Numbered from the stretch's first letter, positions 8,801-18,482 are shown. The stretch: 64,000 nt of DNA from Candidatus Gastranaerophilales bacterium (GCA_944324365.1 CALUWA010000001.1:243707-307706), one strand, 5' to 3'. The notes: generated from the sequence alone by a model not told the origin. Numbers and translations are program-made.

Positions 8801-9669
8801 AACTGATACTTATTCCTTTCAAAACAAAAAATATTAATTAAAGAAAATGCCATAACTATAGCCAAAAGGACAACGGCCATGGCTGACGCGTACCCTAAAT
8901 CAAGATTTTCAAAAGCTCTTTCATAAATATAATAAACGATTGTTTTACTTGAATTCAAAGGCCCGCCTTTTGTCATAACATAAATTTCCGCAAAAACCTT
9001 CATTGCGGAAATTGCGCTTATTGTCGTAACAAGTGCAATAGTCGGCATAATATGAGGTATAGTTACGGTAAGATGTTTCGTTAAAAAATTTGCACCGTCA
9101 ATGTCGCAAGCTTCATATAATTCTTTTGGCACACTCATCAGGGCTGCAAGATAGATTATCATATAATACCCGATACCTTTCCAGATAGTTACAATAATAA
9201 CCGAATACAAAGCCCAATCAGGATCCGTCAGCCAGCCTACAGGCTTCATTCCGAAAAGTGCCACAATATAATTTAAAATACCCTGATCCGCATAAAGCCA
9301 TTTAAATGCAATTGCAGCAACAACAATTGATACAATTACAGGCAAGTAAATCAAAATTTTGTATAATGTTACGCCGCGGATTTTTTGATTAATCAATATC
9401 GCTATAAAAAGCGGAAAAATCGCCAATATCGGAACAGCGATAAAAAGATACAAAAAAGTATTCCACAAAACCTTATAAAACACAGGGCTATGAAACAACT
9501 TTACATAATTTGCCAATCCGACAGCTGCCGGATGGTAAATGCTTGATGAATAATCAAAAAAGCTTAAATAGACAGTCTGAAAAAACGGAATAAAAAAGAA
9601 CACCAGCAAAACAAGCCCTGCCGGAAGCAAAAACAAATATGGCGCCCATTTTCCGTAATATTTAAACAT
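8797..9669 (-). CDS. Sugar ABC transporter permease, MalF/UgpA type
   Basis: This 290-residue protein has six hydrophobic helices and the EAA loop YEACDIDGANFLTKHLTVTI (residues ~195-214). It is the first subunit of a CUT1 permease pair (UgpA/LacF-like, without the large periplasmic loop of enteric MalF). There is no ribosome site. TAATAT ends 6 nt before the ATG, a possible leaderless start. ruvB ends 60 bp upstream on the same strand. Partner is the next gene; together they would form the membrane channel for an unidentified sugar or sugar phosphate. Confidence 0.88.
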   Translation of the reverse strand: MFKYYGKWAPYLFLLPAGLVLLVFFFIPFFQTVYLSFFDYSSSIYHPAAVGLANYVKLFHSPVFYKVLWNTFLYLFIAVPILAIFPLFIAILINQKIRGVTLYKILIYLPVIVSIVVAAIAFKWLYADQGILNYIVALFGMKPVGWLTDPDWALYSVIIVTIWKGIGYYMIIYLAALMSVPKELYEACDIDGANFLTKHLTVTIPHIMPTIALVTTISAISAMKVFAEIYVMTKGGPLNSSKTIVYYIYERAFENLDLGYASAMAVVLLAIVMAFSLINIFCFERNKYQL

Positions 9670-9675
9670 ATATTT

Positions 9676-9704
9676 ATATTAGCTAAAAACTCAAATATGT
9701 GCAA
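9676..9704 (-). promoter_or_regulatory. Promoter for permease pair, possible leaderless start
   Basis: TTGCAC (9699-9704), 17 bp, TAATAT (9676-9681) on the minus strand, then 6 nt to the ATG at 9669. It falls in the 59-bp gap after ruvB. Confidence 0.45.
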
Positions 9705-9728
9705 ATTAGTTAAGCTATATGTTTATTT

Positions 9729-10796
9729 TTAGAACAAATTCTGCTGAGCCGTATAAGTCTTATAACCCAAATGCTCATAAGCTGATTGGGTAACTTTACG
9801 TCCTCTTGGAGTTCTTTGGAGCAGTCCGGCCTGCAAAAGATAAGGCTCGCAGACATCTTCTAAAGTTCTGACATCTTCTCCCAATGCAGCAGCAAGAGTT
9901 TCGATACCGACGGGGCCTCCGTTATATTTTTCGATAATAAGCTTTAATAACCCTCTGTCAGTAGTATCCAGACCGCATTTATCAATTTTTAAAGTATCCA
10001 ATGCATCATTTGCAACCGTTTTTGTAATTTTACCGTCAGCTTTTACAAGTGCAAAATCCGCAACACGCTTGACAAGTCTGTTTGCAATACGCGGAGTACC
10101 TCTTGAACGGCTTGCTATAGCATAAGCACCGCCGTTATCAATATCAATATTTAAGATACCTGCTGTCCTTGTTACAACCTGTGCTAACTCATCATCGGTA
10201 TAAAATTCAAGCCTGTGGATTATTCCGAACCTATCGCGAAGCGGTCCCGACAAAGCGCCTGCTTTTGTAGTAGCCCCGATAAGCGTAAATTTCGGCAAAG
10301 GTATTCTCAAAGTTTTAACAGTCTGCCCTTTACCGGTTGTCATATCAAGGAAAAAATCCTCCATTGCAGGGTACAAAATTTCTTCCGCAACTTTATTTAA
10401 TCTATGGATTTCGTCAATAAATAAAATCTCGCCGCCCTGCAGCGACATCAAAATCCCTATAATATCCCTCGGACGTTCTAACGCAGGAGCCGATGTGATT
10501 TTAATATCAACCCCCATTTGTTCGGCGATAACTCCTGCAAGTGTAGTTTTACCTAACCCCGGCGGGCCGTAAAACAATAAATGGTCAAGAGGCTGTTCTC
10601 TTTTTTTTGCAGCAGCTATTGTAATTTTTAAAGTTTCTTTTAGAGCAGACTGACCGATATAAGCATCAAAACTTTTCGGACGGATACAGTTTTCAAAATT
10701 TCTGTCACAATCAGTTGTTTCCGGCTTTATAACCGGATTTTTTGTATTTATATCGACTTTCTTAAAGTCAGTGCTGTCATCTGAAATTATACTCAT
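9729..10796 (-). CDS. ruvB: Holliday junction branch-migration ATPase RuvB
   Basis: RuvB is the hexameric AAA+ motor that, with RuvA, drives branch migration during recombination repair. Visible motifs are Walker A GPPGLGKT (residues ~77-84), Walker B FIDEIH (~126-131), sensor 1 IGATTKAG (~173-180), the arginine finger GPLRDRFG (~184-191) and the C-terminal winged-helix region ([20 protein letters not shown]). At 355 residues it is about 20 longer than usual because of a charged N-terminal extension (about residues 1-35). ruvA and ruvC are not nearby. It is divergent from dapL across 76 bp. Confidence 0.95.
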   Translation of the reverse strand: MSIISDDSTDFKKVDINTKNPVIKPETTDCDRNFENCIRPKSFDAYIGQSALKETLKITIAAAKKREQPLDHLLFYGPPGLGKTTLAGVIAEQMGVDIKITSAPALERPRDIIGILMSLQGGEILFIDEIHRLNKVAEEILYPAMEDFFLDMTTGKGQTVKTLRIPLPKFTLIGATTKAGALSGPLRDRFGIIHRLEFYTDDELAQVVTRTAGILNIDIDNGGAYAIASRSRGTPRIANRLVKRVADFALVKADGKITKTVANDALDTLKIDKCGLDTTDRGLLKLIIEKYNGGPVGIETLAAALGEDVRTLEDVCEPYLLQAGLLQRTPRGRKVTQSAYEHLGYKTYTAQQNLF

Positions 10797-10872
10797 ATTT
10801 TTATTTTCATGTTAGCATATAAATATATAAATAGGGAAAAATATTAAGTTTAGATAACAGAATGGAGAGACG

Positions 10873-12042
10873 ATGAAAGTATCAGAACGTTTAGAAAAAA
10901 TTCCTCCGTACTTATTTGCGGAAATCGACAGGAAAATTGATGAGGCAAAAGCAAAAGGAATAGACATAATAAGTCTTGGAATCGGCGATCCCGACACTCC
11001 TACTTTGCAGCCTGTAGTTAATGAAATGCATAAAGCTATAGACAATCCGAAAAACCACGATTATCCGCCGTATAACGGAACAGCACAGTTCAGAAACGGT
11101 GCAAAAGACTGGATGAAGAAAAGATTTGGCGTTGAACTTAACGCTGATACCGAAATTCTCGCAAACATCGGCTCGAAAGAAGCTATTGCTCACGTATTTT
11201 TTGCCTATGTAGATAAAGGTGATTATACACTTGTACCTGACCCGGGATATCCGGTATATAAAAATGCAACAATTTTTGCAGGCGGCACACCTTACGCCAT
11301 GCCGTTATTAGAAGAAAACAATTTCCTTCCGGACTTTGACAAAATTCCGGAAGATATTGCCAAAAAATCAAAACTTATGTTTTTGAACTATCCGAACAAC
11401 CCTACTGGAGCTACAGCGGATTTGGAATTTTTCAAAAAAGCGGTAGATTTTTGCAAAAAATATGATATTCTTTTATGCTCGGATATGGCATATTCCGAAA
11501 TGACCTATGACGGCTATAAAGCACCGTCAGTTTTGGAAGTGGAAGGCGCAAAAGATGTTGCTATCGAATTTTATTCACACTCAAAATCTTACAATATGAC
11601 CGGCTGGCGTGTAGGATTTGTCTGCGGAAATGCTGATGCAATCAAGGCTCTCGGAACAATAAAAAACAACATTGACAGCGGAACATTTAAAGCTGTTCAA
11701 CAGGCTGCAACTGCTGCATTTACAATTGATCAATCTTATATAGACAAATTAAACAAAATGTATCAGGAACGCCGTGATGTTATGGAAGAAGGCTTAAGAG
11801 AACTCGGCTGGAATATCAAACCGTCAAAAGCAACATTCTATATATGGATTCCTACACCAAACGGAATGACAAGCGAAGAATTTGCAACGGTTATGCTTGA
11901 AAAAGCGCATGTAGTTGTACCACCGGGAATAGGTTACGGCAAATGCGGCGAAGGATATATTCGTATTGCCCTGACAAAAGATGTAGAAACAATTAAAAAA
12001 GCTCTGCAAAGAATGAAAGATGCAGGCATACGATACAAATAA
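10873..12042 (+). CDS. dapL: LL-diaminopimelate aminotransferase
   Basis: This 389-residue class I/II PLP aminotransferase fits the DapL group. It starts with ERLEKIPPYLFAEIDRKIDE and has SLGIGDPDTPT (residues ~36-46), NYPNNPTGA (~176-184), the PLP-lysine segment SHSKSYNMTGWRVGF (~236-250) and a C-terminal substrate Arg (IRIALTKD). DapL converts tetrahydrodipicolinate directly to LL-DAP, the short route used by Cyanobacteria, Chlamydiae and plants. It thus feeds both lysine and peptidoglycan synthesis. RBS GGAGAG lies 5 nt from the ATG. A terminator follows at 12055. Another class I aminotransferase activity is possible but less likely. Confidence 0.85.
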   Translation: MKVSERLEKIPPYLFAEIDRKIDEAKAKGIDIISLGIGDPDTPTLQPVVNEMHKAIDNPKNHDYPPYNGTAQFRNGAKDWMKKRFGVELNADTEILANIGSKEAIAHVFFAYVDKGDYTLVPDPGYPVYKNATIFAGGTPYAMPLLEENNFLPDFDKIPEDIAKKSKLMFLNYPNNPTGATADLEFFKKAVDFCKKYDILLCSDMAYSEMTYDGYKAPSVLEVEGAKDVAIEFYSHSKSYNMTGWRVGFVCGNADAIKALGTIKNNIDSGTFKAVQQAATAAFTIDQSYIDKLNKMYQERRDVMEEGLRELGWNIKPSKATFYIWIPTPNGMTSEEFATVMLEKAHVVVPPGIGYGKCGEGYIRIALTKDVETIKKALQRMKDAGIRYK

Positions 12043-12054
12043 CCATTAATAATG

Positions 12055-12097
12055 ACGGGAGAAATCTGTTTTATATACAGAATACTCCCGTTATATT
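12055..12097 (+). terminator. Terminator after dapL
   Basis: ACGGGAG (12055-12061) pairs with CTCCCGT (12085-12091), with an additional CTG/CAG pair inside, followed by TATATT. The stem is good and the T-run weak. Confidence 0.65.
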
Positions 12098-12131
12098 ACC
12101 AAGTGTTAAGTTCTGTCAAAAAACGTATAAA

Positions 12132-12142
12132 TATGGTATAGT
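12132..12142 (+). promoter_or_regulatory. Extended -10 element, possible leaderless start
   Basis: TGGTATAGT (12134-12142) is an extended -10 element. The -35 region is poor. TATAGT is followed by exactly 6 nt and the ATG at 12149, so initiation on the first base of the codon is plausible. Confidence 0.4.
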
Positions 12143-12148
12143 TCAGGT

Positions 12149-15100
12149 ATGGAATGTCCTAAATGCGGGTTTGAGATTGATGAAAAAACAACCGTTTGCC
12201 CAAACTGTAAAAAGGTGCTAAAGGTTGTTTGTCCAATATGTAAAACCATAAACAAAACAAATACATGTAAGAAATGCGGTTATGTTATCTTAACAAAATG
12301 CAACCGGTGCGGAAAAATTAACCTCACCGGAAATCATACTTGCAAAAAATGCGGATTTGATTTGGAAAGAAGTGTCATTCTTAATGAATCAAATACGGAT
12401 GAATTTGTTTCACTTATTATAGATTTTCCTAACCTCGGAGAAATGCACCAGCTTCTTGGCAGTGCAAGACTTTTTAATAAATTCAAGGACAATCTCGACA
12501 GAATAATTGACACTGCCGCGCAAGGTGCCAGAACAAGACGCCAAATTATCAATAAGATTTATGTCATAAGGTTTAACAGAGAATATACATTTAATTCCTC
12601 TGCGCATACCGCCGTGGAAACAGCTATAAAAATTCTCACGGAAATAACCAAAATGAACTATCGTCTTACAAACAAAAAAAATGCATCGACACGCTGCAAC
12701 ATGATGATGGTTAAAAGAACAATCAATGACAATCCAAATGACACCAATACCGCATTTAATATTAATTTAATCCACAACGCAGAAGACAAACACTCAAAAG
12801 TTATGGGCTCATTCCAGTTACTCGCTGACAGCTATGTTGAAAAAGCACTCGGAAACGATTACAAATTCGAAACACTAAGCTCCAGCATAGTAAACGGGGA
12901 AATGGTTACACTATCTGAAATTGATGTTTCAAAATTAATCGTTATTAATTATGAAGAACTTGAAGAACATGATGAGGAAGCGCAAATTCCTAATTTTGTT
13001 CAAAATATGCTTATAGAGCAGGACAAACTGGACGGAGCGGCACTCAGCAAGCTTGAAAAACCTGTTGACCCTGATGCTATCTACGATATAGAAACGATAG
13101 ATTTCAGCGAAATCAAATGTGAATTTATAAGAACCGAAAATATTGATGTATTCTACCATGTGGCAAGCAAAATGCAATCTGTGCCGAAAGGAATTGTTGC
13201 AATAAGAACAGATCCGCTCTACGTTCCGTATTCGGTAAAACTTCTATCTGCAATCAATGACCTTGGCATATACAAAAATATAATAACAGTAACCTGCTAC
13301 GATGAAATGAAATACTCGCCGTATTCATTTTTCAGAAACCTGGTTTCTGCAATATTTGAATATACAATTTCTCAGAAACTTTTTGATGAAAATGACTTTT
13401 CAATGTTTAATTCCATCGACACTAACGGAATGATAAAAGATTTAATTACGTTCAAACAAAGAAACATAGATGCTCCGCAGGATACGAGATATGAATACTT
13501 TGATATATTCCTAACATTACTGCAGGCAATTCCGAATACCCTGATATTTATAGAAAACTTTGACAAGATCGACGCAAGCTCATATGACGTTCTAAGATAC
13601 CTGTTTGAATCATTTGAAGAACTTGATATAAGTTATCTTGTTCAATACAGCAAAGAGTTTAATCTGCACAGGGATATGCATTTTCTTGTTACAAAACCGT
13701 ATTATACTGAAATAACTCTTAAACCTACACCGTTTGAAAAAATGGTCGCAGAAAATAAAGATTATTACATTGACGTTATGGATACGTTTTACTTCCAAAG
13801 AATTGCCAAATATTCGTTTGGCAGCATACTGTTTCTTGACATTGCAATTCAGTATTTGATAGAAAGCGGAGTATTTGAAGCAACAGAAAACTCTATTCAG
13901 CTTGTTAATCCAAAAACAATAATAATCCCGTCAAGCTTAAACAAATTAATTAGAAGGCGCCTGAATCTTTTGCAGGACTACCCTGATGCAATAAAATTTC
14001 TTGCGACCTGTATATTGCTTGGAACAAGAATAGACCAGGATACAATAAACAGCCTCGGATACAGAAATATCGGCGATATACTTGAAAAATTAACCGACAT
14101 GGGATACATCTATTTCTACAACAACTGCATGTATTTCGCAAATTACAATTTAATCAGGGAAAACCTGCTTGCAACTCTTGACAGTACAGTGCTGCGAAAC
14201 ATTGCGGAAGAATTATTTGACAAAGTTTTTGACGAAAAAATGCCTTGTCCTGAAAAAGCGTATTTGTACGATTTAATGAACGATTACAAATCCGCATTTT
14301 TGGAATGGGAAAAACTTGCGAAAATTAATCTTTCCCTTGGGGATTTCAATGCATACCTTAATTGTGCCGACAAGATTTTAAATATTCTTGATTTGAACAA
14401 AAACGAAGAAGCGCAGGAAGACATAGATAAATACAAACTTGAACTATACAGCAATATTGCGGTAAATATGTTTGAATTTGTACCGGAAAATACTTTTGCT
14501 TTGGCGGAAAAAACTCTTGCCAATTTAGAAAAAACCACAGATACAGATAAAATTATAAATCTTTGCAACAAGCTCATTCAGGGATGTCTGCAAGCCGGCA
14601 ATTACACGCATGCACTTGAACTTACGCATAAAGTGCTCTCGCTTTTGCCAAATTCATCAATAGATCCCGGGACAACAAACTTCAACAAATATTTCTTTTT
14701 AATGACAATAGTGCATGTTGAAATATTATTCAATATAGGTGCGTGGGAAGACTGCATTGACGTGGGTTACAGCATACTAAACGTAATGAACCAGTCTAAT
14801 CTTGAAATCATGAAACCCGATTACATGAGCGTTGAGCAGTTTGAAAGCATAGTAATGGATACAATAGGTTACATTGCGCTTACAAATATCCTGCAATTAA
14901 AAGGAAATGTTCGAGAATTTTTGAATATTATCCGTTCTGATTTCACAAATGTTCCTCATGGGTACGATATATTTATAGCCCTGGAAGAATTTATGTTCGG
15001 GCGGGTTCCGCAATATGATGATTCAATGCTTGATAACAAATTTTCGGTAATTATTTATCATATATTGGAAGCCTTCACAAGATGCAAACATGATTACAAA

Positions 15101-15715
15101 CTCTTTGCGGAAGAAATTTACGAAGCAAAACTTGTTGCAAAAGCATCACATATGCTTCAGATTGAATTGTTTACGGATTTAATGATAGCTTATGCATATT
15201 TAAAACTATGTTCATTCAGAAAAGCTTCCGCGATGATTTATCAGATAATTAAGACAGCAAATGAGTGCGGACTTACAAACCTTTTGTATATTGCCTGGTA
15301 TGTCATGAGTGAATTAAACATGGCTCAGGGTAAATACATAGTGACATACGGAATACTTAACAATTCGCTTATTCAACTTGAAAAAGCGGATTATTCCAAT
15401 GAATATCTTATGTTTTTATTCAAATACAATATGTACAAAGTTCTAAGGTTCCAGCAAAAAGAAGAACAGGCAAAAATATGTCTTGCACAGGCTGATTACA
15501 TTGCACGCAAATATGGAATAATATTTGAATTTGACGTTGACCCGGAACACTTTATACCGCTTGTTGATCCGGATGCGGAAGAAAATCTTGTAAATAATTC
15601 GCAGGGATTTAAAACTGCAACAATAGATGACATTTCACCGCTTGAGTTTGAATCCGTAACAGAGGATACTCCGGTTGAAGTAAATACAACAAATAATAAT
15701 ACAGAGGGAGAATAA
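12149..15715 (+). CDS. Triple zinc-ribbon protein with degenerate cyclase/AAA region and helical repeats
   Basis: The 1,188-residue protein begins with three zinc ribbons within residues 1-75 (CPKC..CPNC, CPIC..CKKC, CNRC..CKKC). Residues ~85-265 (FVSLIIDFPNLGEMHQLLGS onward) sit where double-zinc-ribbon proteins carry a class III nucleotide-cyclase domain, but I see no metal-binding Asp pair in the usual context. Residues ~340-680 resemble a STAND/AAA_16 ATPase: a Walker B-like LIFIENFDKID (~464-474) is present, while the expected P-loop position (~346-362) lacks GxxxxGK[ST]. The rest (~690-1140) is alpha-helical, TPR-like. It probably is a signalling or scaffold protein that has lost catalysis. 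glgA follows 3 bp later, suggesting a common operon. Domain names are inference from layout. Confidence 0.55.
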   Translation: MECPKCGFEIDEKTTVCPNCKKVLKVVCPICKTINKTNTCKKCGYVILTKCNRCGKINLTGNHTCKKCGFDLERSVILNESNTDEFVSLIIDFPNLGEMHQLLGSARLFNKFKDNLDRIIDTAAQGARTRRQIINKIYVIRFNREYTFNSSAHTAVETAIKILTEITKMNYRLTNKKNASTRCNMMMVKRTINDNPNDTNTAFNINLIHNAEDKHSKVMGSFQLLADSYVEKALGNDYKFETLSSSIVNGEMVTLSEIDVSKLIVINYEELEEHDEEAQIPNFVQNMLIEQDKLDGAALSKLEKPVDPDAIYDIETIDFSEIKCEFIRTENIDVFYHVASKMQSVPKGIVAIRTDPLYVPYSVKLLSAINDLGIYKNIITVTCYDEMKYSPYSFFRNLVSAIFEYTISQKLFDENDFSMFNSIDTNGMIKDLITFKQRNIDAPQDTRYEYFDIFLTLLQAIPNTLIFIENFDKIDASSYDVLRYLFESFEELDISYLVQYSKEFNLHRDMHFLVTKPYYTEITLKPTPFEKMVAENKDYYIDVMDTFYFQRIAKYSFGSILFLDIAIQYLIESGVFEATENSIQLVNPKTIIIPSSLNKLIRRRLNLLQDYPDAIKFLATCILLGTRIDQDTINSLGYRNIGDILEKLTDMGYIYFYNNCMYFANYNLIRENLLATLDSTVLRNIAEELFDKVFDEKMPCPEKAYLYDLMNDYKSAFLEWEKLAKINLSLGDFNAYLNCADKILNILDLNKNEEAQEDIDKYKLELYSNIAVNMFEFVPENTFALAEKTLANLEKTTDTDKIINLCNKLIQGCLQAGNYTHALELTHKVLSLLPNSSIDPGTTNFNKYFFLMTIVHVEILFNIGAWEDCIDVGYSILNVMNQSNLEIMKPDYMSVEQFESIVMDTIGYIALTNILQLKGNVREFLNIIRSDFTNVPHGYDIFIALEEFMFGRVPQYDDSMLDNKFSVIIYHILEAFTRCKHDYKLFAEEIYEAKLVAKASHMLQIELFTDLMIAYAYLKLCSFRKASAMIYQIIKTANECGLTNLLYIAWYVMSELNMAQGKYIVTYGILNNSLIQLEKADYSNEYLMFLFKYNMYKVLRFQQKEEQAKICLAQADYIARKYGIIFEFDVDPEHFIPLVDPDAEENLVNNSQGFKTATIDDISPLEFESVTEDTPVEVNTTNNNTEGE

Positions 15716-15718
15716 TTT

Positions 15719-17161
15719 ATGAAAATTCTTTTTGCAGCAGCAGAAGTTGCACCTTTTTCGAAAGCCGGAGGACTTGCAGATGTAATAGGCAGTCTGCCGA
15801 AATATATAGAAAAGAAAGCACAAATTGCAATTTTCACCCCTCTGCATGGCTGTATTGATGTTAATAAATTCGGAATAAAAGAACTGGAGAACTCTGAATT
15901 ATGGCTGACATTCGGTAATCAGGGACATAAATTCCGCTTATTTATGTGCAAACTGCCGGGAACCGACATTAATGTATTTTTTGTGCATAACGATTGGTAT
16001 TTCACCTGCTTTAAAGAAGTTTATCCGAAGTGGCTTGATACTAGATATGAACATGAACGCTATGTGGCATTTTCGCTTGCGGTTATGGAATATGCAAAAC
16101 TGCTGAATTTCAGAGCCGATATTATTCATGCTAATGACTGGCATACAGCAATGATTCCGATATACTTAAAAAGCAATTATAAGTACGATGAATACTGGCA
16201 AAAAACAAAAACCGTTTTCGAAATTCATAATTTGGCATATCAGGGAGTATGGTTTGAAGATATTCTTGACTTTGCAAATATGCGCAAAGACATTGTCTAT
16301 AACGAATGGAGCGTTGAGCATTACGGCAAAGTCAACTGGATGAAAGGAGCAATTAACTATTCCGACAGGGTAGTTGCAGTATCACCTACATACGCAAGAG
16401 AAATTCTCACAGGTGAATACGGCGAAGGAATGGATTATACCCTCAGAGGCGCTCAATATAAACTTCGCGGAATATTAAACGGAATTGATTATGACGTATT
16501 TAATCCTAAAAAGGATAAATCTATAGTTAAAAATTATGATATTAAATCACTAAAGAATAAAGAAGAAAATAAAAAAGCCGTATGCGAAAAATTCGGACTC
16601 AAATACAATCCCGATAGAGCTATGATAGCATGTGTTTCAAGACTAGTCAGCCAGAAAGGTTTCGATTTAATAAGAGATGCACAAAATGCAATGATGGATA
16701 CAAATGCGGATTATGTATTTTTAGGAAGCGGCGATAAAGATTTTGAAAATCTTTTTATATGGCTTTCAAATAACACACCAAATATCAGGGCTTACGTAGG
16801 ATACAATGCGGAATTAGCAAATTTGATTTATGCAGGAAGTGATTTTTACTTAATGCCGTCAAAATTTGAACCTTGCGGTTTGAGCCAGCTTATAGCAATG
16901 CGCTATGGCTCACTGCCAATTGTCAGGGCAACAGGCGGATTAGAAGATACTGTAACCGGATACCCACTAAATGACAGTACAGGATTTAAGTTCTGGAGTT
17001 ACAACGGATTTGATATGATGCAGGCTGTAAATTGCGCACTTGAAGTATACAAAGATAAATATACATTTAACGCTATGCGCCATACTGCAATGCAAAAAGA
17101 TTTTTCTTGGAAGAAGAGTTCCGAAGAATACTTTAAAATGTATAAAGAGTTAACAGCATAA
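15719..17161 (+). CDS. glgA: Glycogen synthase (ADP-glucose type)
   Basis: GlgA elongates alpha-1,4-glucan using ADP-glucose. The 480-residue protein has the GT5 N-terminal signature MKILFAAAEVAPFSKAGGLA (KxGGL binds ADP-glucose), HANDWHTA (~140-147), an E-rich nucleotide-binding segment with SKFEPCGLSQLIAMRYGSLP (~381-400) and GGLEDTV. RBS GAGGGAG is placed at the end of the upstream reading frame, 4 nt after its stop codon region. The substrate-making enzyme GlgC is encoded at 22363-23598. Together they give a bacterial glycogen pathway; a branching enzyme is not in the window. Confidence 0.95.
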   Translation: MKILFAAAEVAPFSKAGGLADVIGSLPKYIEKKAQIAIFTPLHGCIDVNKFGIKELENSELWLTFGNQGHKFRLFMCKLPGTDINVFFVHNDWYFTCFKEVYPKWLDTRYEHERYVAFSLAVMEYAKLLNFRADIIHANDWHTAMIPIYLKSNYKYDEYWQKTKTVFEIHNLAYQGVWFEDILDFANMRKDIVYNEWSVEHYGKVNWMKGAINYSDRVVAVSPTYAREILTGEYGEGMDYTLRGAQYKLRGILNGIDYDVFNPKKDKSIVKNYDIKSLKNKEENKKAVCEKFGLKYNPDRAMIACVSRLVSQKGFDLIRDAQNAMMDTNADYVFLGSGDKDFENLFIWLSNNTPNIRAYVGYNAELANLIYAGSDFYLMPSKFEPCGLSQLIAMRYGSLPIVRATGGLEDTVTGYPLNDSTGFKFWSYNGFDMMQAVNCALEVYKDKYTFNAMRHTAMQKDFSWKKSSEEYFKMYKELTA

Positions 17162-17163
17162 TT

Positions 17164-17643
17164 ATGGGAAAATATATCGGATTTATAATTTGCCTGATTT
17201 TTGGTTTTGGCTTGCTTACGCTATCGCTTATACAAGATACTATAACCTGCAACAGAGATACTGCGCAATGCACATTTATATCAAAAATAAGATATGTAAA
17301 CATTGAACTTAACAGGGAACTTTTTTCCGTCTATGACTTGGACAATGCATATTGCCAAAAACAAGTACAGCCCTCAAGACGCGGAAAACAAAGTTACTAT
17401 ACTTTAAAAGCCGATATAAATAACAAACCTTACACCATCACGACATATAAGAAACTTTCCCAATGCCGCGCAGGAGCTTCTGAAATAAAAAAATATATTA
17501 AAAATTCGACTCAAAATAATTTATATATAAATTCAGGCATGGGGTTTATAAACACATTCGGGATTATGTTTGCATTTTTAATTATATTTATCGGGATTAT
17601 AATCCTATGCGAAAAACCCGAAATCAGCGATGAAAGCGATTGA
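17164..17643 (+). CDS. Small two-helix membrane protein, hypothetical
   Basis: No family was recognised. The 159-residue protein has a hydrophobic N-terminal helix (GFIICLIFGFGLLTLSLI), a ~95-residue soluble domain with four cysteines (residues ~29-102), and a C-terminal helix (GIMFAFLIIFIGIIILC) with an acidic tail. Ends are probably cytoplasmic and the Cys-containing domain periplasmic. It begins 2 bp after the glgA stop and lacks an obvious ribosome site, which argues for translational coupling. No role in glycogen metabolism can be shown. Confidence 0.6.
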   Translation: MGKYIGFIICLIFGFGLLTLSLIQDTITCNRDTAQCTFISKIRYVNIELNRELFSVYDLDNAYCQKQVQPSRRGKQSYYTLKADINNKPYTITTYKKLSQCRAGASEIKKYIKNSTQNNLYINSGMGFINTFGIMFAFLIIFIGIIILCEKPEISDESD

Positions 17644-17720
17644 ATATCTTACGTGAGTGACATAATAGTGCAATGTCATTGTGCACTTCGTGCAAGTTCG
17701 GCTGACTCACTCAAGGCGTC

Positions 17721-17820
17721 ATTGCGAGCTCGGATTTTCGGCAGGGCGCCGTGGCACGAAGTGCCCCAGCCCGTAAGTTGGAGCCGGACGTTACTCCGGC
17801 GACAACCCGAATAATCCGAT
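17721..17820 (+). repeat. 100-bp dispersed repeat, copy 1
   Basis: It runs from ATTGCGAGCTCGG to AATAATCCGAT. The copy at 63180-63279 has the same orientation and differs at about 3 of 100 positions by eye. It is GC-rich and contains GGCACGAAGTGCC, a local palindrome. Confidence 0.9.
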
Positions 17821-18084
17821 AGTAGCGAAGCAATCCATAGAAAGTAGTAAATGAGCCATTATTTGCTCCTTCCCCTGATTTTGGAAGGTCGGGAAGGGGA
17901 GCGTTCCCCACCCTAACCCTCCCCGAGTAGGGGAGGGAACATCCTGGATTGCTTCGTCGCTTTGCTCCTCGCAATGACGCCTCATGTCATCCTGAGCGTA
18001 GCGAAGGATCTCTGTTTAATGAGATTCTTCGGGCTTCGCCCTCAGAATGACGATTTATTGCGCTGCGTTGTCCTTAGCAGCGCT

Positions 18085-18435
18085 TAAAGATTTCGTTTGC
18101 GAAGCAAACGGAACGTACGTCCATTTGGTCAAAGCGATGCCGTAGGCAGCGCAGAAATCTTTTGCGGGTTTTTCTCTTTGCCTTCTTTTGCAGTTGAGAG
18201 CTTTGCTCGAAACGTGCAAAATGGCTTCACTCTTTCATTCGGTCGTGAAAGGTTCATTTTCTCTGCTTGGTTGTTCGCGTATTACGAGTTCCAGAGCATT
18301 GCACTTCGGCAACGCTCTTCACTCTACGCTCACAATCCGCTTTTTTCTTCGCAATAAAAAAGAGAAAATGAACAATAAATTACATAACTTGTATATGTGG
18401 TTGTTGGATACACATAACATGTGGATTATGCATTA
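18085..18435 (-). repeat. Half copy of MITE-like element with end A
   Basis: 18085-18178 is the inverse of 40378-40467. 18365-18435 is the inverse of the left terminal segment 40264-40335. 18180-18343 closely matches 63561-63725. The hairpin arms GTTCATTTTCTCT and AGAGAAAATGAAC are conserved but separated by an inserted ~100-bp segment. The other end of the element is missing. Confidence 0.75.
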
Positions 18436-18473
18436 AAAATTTTTTCAAATATCAGCCACACAAATACTTTTCG

Positions 18474-18482
18474 TGCTATAAT
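18474..18482 (+). promoter_or_regulatory. Extended -10 promoter for leuC
   Basis: TGCTATAAT (18474-18482) fits an extended -10 box with no convincing -35. The leuC ribosome site AAAGGAG and the ATG at 18503 follow at normal distances. Confidence 0.55.

Noticed and set aside
10797..10872. Lysine riboswitch or T-box upstream of dapL
   Set aside because: The 76-bp divergent gap is too short and shows no such structure.
17711..18436. Open reading frames in the repeat island after glgA-associated genes
   Set aside because: They run through dispersed repeats that also occur elsewhere, lack ribosome sites and have no domain-like composition.
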